DNA from: Thermoflexales bacterium | Lineage (GTDB): Bacteria > Chloroflexota > Anaerolineae > J036 > Brachytrichaceae | Direction of reading: 5' to 3' | Length of the DNA stretch: 6,216 nt | NCBI GenBank assembly: GCA_017998555.1 | Contig: JAGOCU010000143.1 | Coordinates: 1 to 6,216, forward strand | Shown here: positions 4,871 through 6,216 of the stretch, piece by piece | Position numbering within the stretch: the stretch's first letter is position 1 | How the letters are laid out: each line of letters begins with the position of its first letter | Notes under the pieces: generated by a model | What the model was told of the DNA's origin: nothing | The model's input: only the letters and a program-made list of their open reading frames with translations | Databases searched by the model: none | Position numbers and translations under genes: made by a program

Positions 4871-6216
4871 ATGGCCAAACACGCGCCCGACCTGGCGTTG
4901 CTCGCCGCGCCACTGGATTCCGGCTCGGCGACACCGCTTTATCGCCAGCTCTATGACGCGCTGCGCCACGCGATCCTGGTCGGCCGATTCGCGCCCGGCG
5001 CGCGCCTGCCGGCCACCCGCGCGCTCGCGGGCGAGCTCGGGATTTCGCGCAACACGGTCGCGCAGGCCTTCGACCAGCTTTTCGCCGAGGGCTATCTCGA
5101 GGGCCGGGTCGGGAGCGGGACCTATGTGTCGCGAGCCCTGCCCGACGAGCTTCTGCAGGCCGACGCGGCGCCGGCCGCGGTCATTCCTCGGCATGAGCCA
5201 TTTGAGGAGGGACCCCGTGCGTTGTCCAGGCGTGGACGCGAAACCTGGGGGCTTCAGATGTACGCGCCGCATGACCTGCTGCGCGGCATCCGCCCATTTG
5301 TCACCGGCGTGCCTGCCCTGGACGCGTTCCCCATGGAGACCTGGACCCGCCTCGCGGCGCGCTGCTGGCGCGGGCTCCCGACGAACGACCTGGGCTATGG
5401 CGACCCGGCCGGGTATGGGCCGTTGCGCAAGGCCATTGCCGCCCGCTTGCGCGATGCGCGCGCGGTGCGCTGCGAGCCCGAACAGGTCATCATCGTGGGC
5501 GGCACCCAGCAGGCCATCGACATCATCGCCCACACCCTCATCAACCCGGGCGACACGGTTTGCATCGAAGACCCGTGTTATCTGGGGGCATCGGCCGGCC
5601 TGACCAAGGCTGGGGCGCGCCTGGCGCCCATCGCGGTCGACAACGAAGGCCTGCGGGTGGCGGATGCGCGGGCCCTGCCCGTCCAGCCGCGCCTGGTCTT
5701 TGTCGCGCCGTCATATCAGTATCCGACCGGGGCGACGATGAGCCTGGCCCGCCGCCTGGCCCTGCTGGATTGGGCCCGCCGCAGCGGGGTGTGGGTGATC
5801 GAGGACGACTACGACTGCGAGTTCCGCTATACCGGACGGCCGCTGGCCTCCTTGCAGAGCCTGGACACCGATCGGCGGGTGATCTACGTGGGCACCTTCA
5901 GCAAGTCATTGCTGCCGGCCTTGCGCCTGGGTTTTCTGGTTGCGCCAGCCGACCTGGTGGATGCCTTCGTGGCGGCCCGGGCGGTCTCTGACCGGCACCT
6001 CAACACGCTCGAGCAGGCGGTGCTGGCTGATTTCATCAGCGAAGGGCATTTTGATCAGCATCTGCGCCGGATGCGGACGCTCTATGCCGAGCGGCAGGCG
6101 GCCCTCATCGAAGCGGCCGAGCACCTGTGGGCGGGTCTGATCGAAATCCAGCCCGGGCACGCCGGTCTGCATGTGGTCGGTCGGCTCGAGCCGGGCATCG
6201 ACGGCAAACGCATCGC
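4871..6216 (+). CDS. MocR-family PLP-dependent transcriptional regulator (GntR wHTH + aminotransferase-like domain), 3' end missing
   Basis: The frame opens at the ATG at 4871 and is still open at the right edge after 448 residues; the family is usually 460-500, so only a short C-terminal piece is missing. Residues about 20-87 form a GntR winged helix-turn-helix (PLYRQLYDALRHAI, then G.RLPATRALAGELGISRNTV, ending GSGTYV). A linker of about 40-45 residues follows, then a fold-type I aminotransferase domain with GGTQQAID, APSYQYPTG (279-287), EDDYDCEFRY (311-320) and FSKSLLPALRLGF. K345 is the predicted PLP Schiff-base lysine and D312/Y314 match GabR D279/Y281, with the same 33-residue spacing to the lysine. 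The cofactor site therefore looks functional. Such proteins sense PLP or an amino-containing ligand through the cofactor. The exact subgroup (PdxR, GabR, TauR or other) cannot be told; no pyridoxine, GABA or taurine gene is visible. The divergent small membrane protein is the likely target. Confidence 0.93.
   Translation, partial: MAKHAPDLALLAAPLDSGSATPLYRQLYDALRHAILVGRFAPGARLPATRALAGELGISRNTVAQAFDQLFAEGYLEGRVGSGTYVSRALPDELLQADAAPAAVIPRHEPFEEGPRALSRRGRETWGLQMYAPHDLLRGIRPFVTGVPALDAFPMETWTRLAARCWRGLPTNDLGYGDPAGYGPLRKAIAARLRDARAVRCEPEQVIIVGGTQQAIDIIAHTLINPGDTVCIEDPCYLGASAGLTKAGARLAPIAVDNEGLRVADARALPVQPRLVFVAPSYQYPTGATMSLARRLALLDWARRSGVWVIEDDYDCEFRYTGRPLASLQSLDTDRRVIYVGTFSKSLLPALRLGFLVAPADLVDAFVAARAVSDRHLNTLEQAVLADFISEGHFDQHLRRMRTLYAERQAALIEAAEHLWAGLIEIQPGHAGLHVVGRLEPGIDGKRI

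Noticed and set aside
4811..5533. 240-codon minus-strand frame opposite the MocR gene
   Set aside because: The plus strand encodes an intact wHTH and aminotransferase domain. The antisense frame has no family pattern and would cover the regulator's promoter.
1..6216. tRNA, rRNA, CRISPR array, insertion sequence or attachment site
   Set aside because: No regularly spaced repeats, transposase or integrase motifs, terminal repeats with target duplications, or tRNA-like folds were seen. The 2610-2670 palindrome stands alone in the window.

Overview
The window is GC-rich, compact bacterial DNA with strong GC bias at third codon positions. It carries ordinary bacterial Shine-Dalgarno sites, an intrinsic terminator and a MocR/GntR-type regulator, so a high-GC Gram-negative (perhaps proteobacterial) chromosome is likely. 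I cannot fix the taxon from sequence alone. Several genes start without a visible Shine-Dalgarno.

Left half (1-3193, minus strand): one tightly packed five-gene run, read right to left. It encodes a P-loop small-molecule-kinase-like protein (2600-3193), an MFS exporter (1283-2587), a metal-dependent class I O-methyltransferase (599-1276), an NTF2/SnoaL-like protein of the SgcJ/EcaC type (106-576), and the first 36 residues of a second class I SAM-dependent methyltransferase that leaves the window at base 1. Gaps are 12, 6 and 22 bp, and the last junction is an ATGA overlap, so co-transcription is very likely. Kinase-like, methylating and export functions together suggest modification and export, or detoxification, of a small molecule; this is inference. 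A perfect 29-bp inverted repeat with a 3-nt loop is embedded in the 3' end of the kinase reading frame, just ahead of the exporter start.

Middle (3194-4530): a 126-bp divergent intergenic region holds an extended -10 promoter, a short hairpin and a C8 tract. It is followed on the plus strand by a three-histidine-box membrane fatty-acid desaturase of the front-end type (QxxHH third box, no cytochrome b5 domain). A GC-rich intrinsic terminator, bidirectional in layout, closes this gene.

Right end (4541-6216): a 54-codon minus-strand gene with an excellent Shine-Dalgarno encodes a tail-anchored-looking single-pass membrane protein. It is divergent from a MocR-family regulator (wHTH plus fold-type I aminotransferase domain) that runs off the right edge. 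The 165 bp between them holds a pair of AAGTGGC direct repeats placed as expected for a MocR protein that represses itself and activates its divergent neighbour. The tiny membrane protein is therefore the likely target. This small regulator-target module, and the hairpin inside the kinase gene, are the most unusual things in the window.
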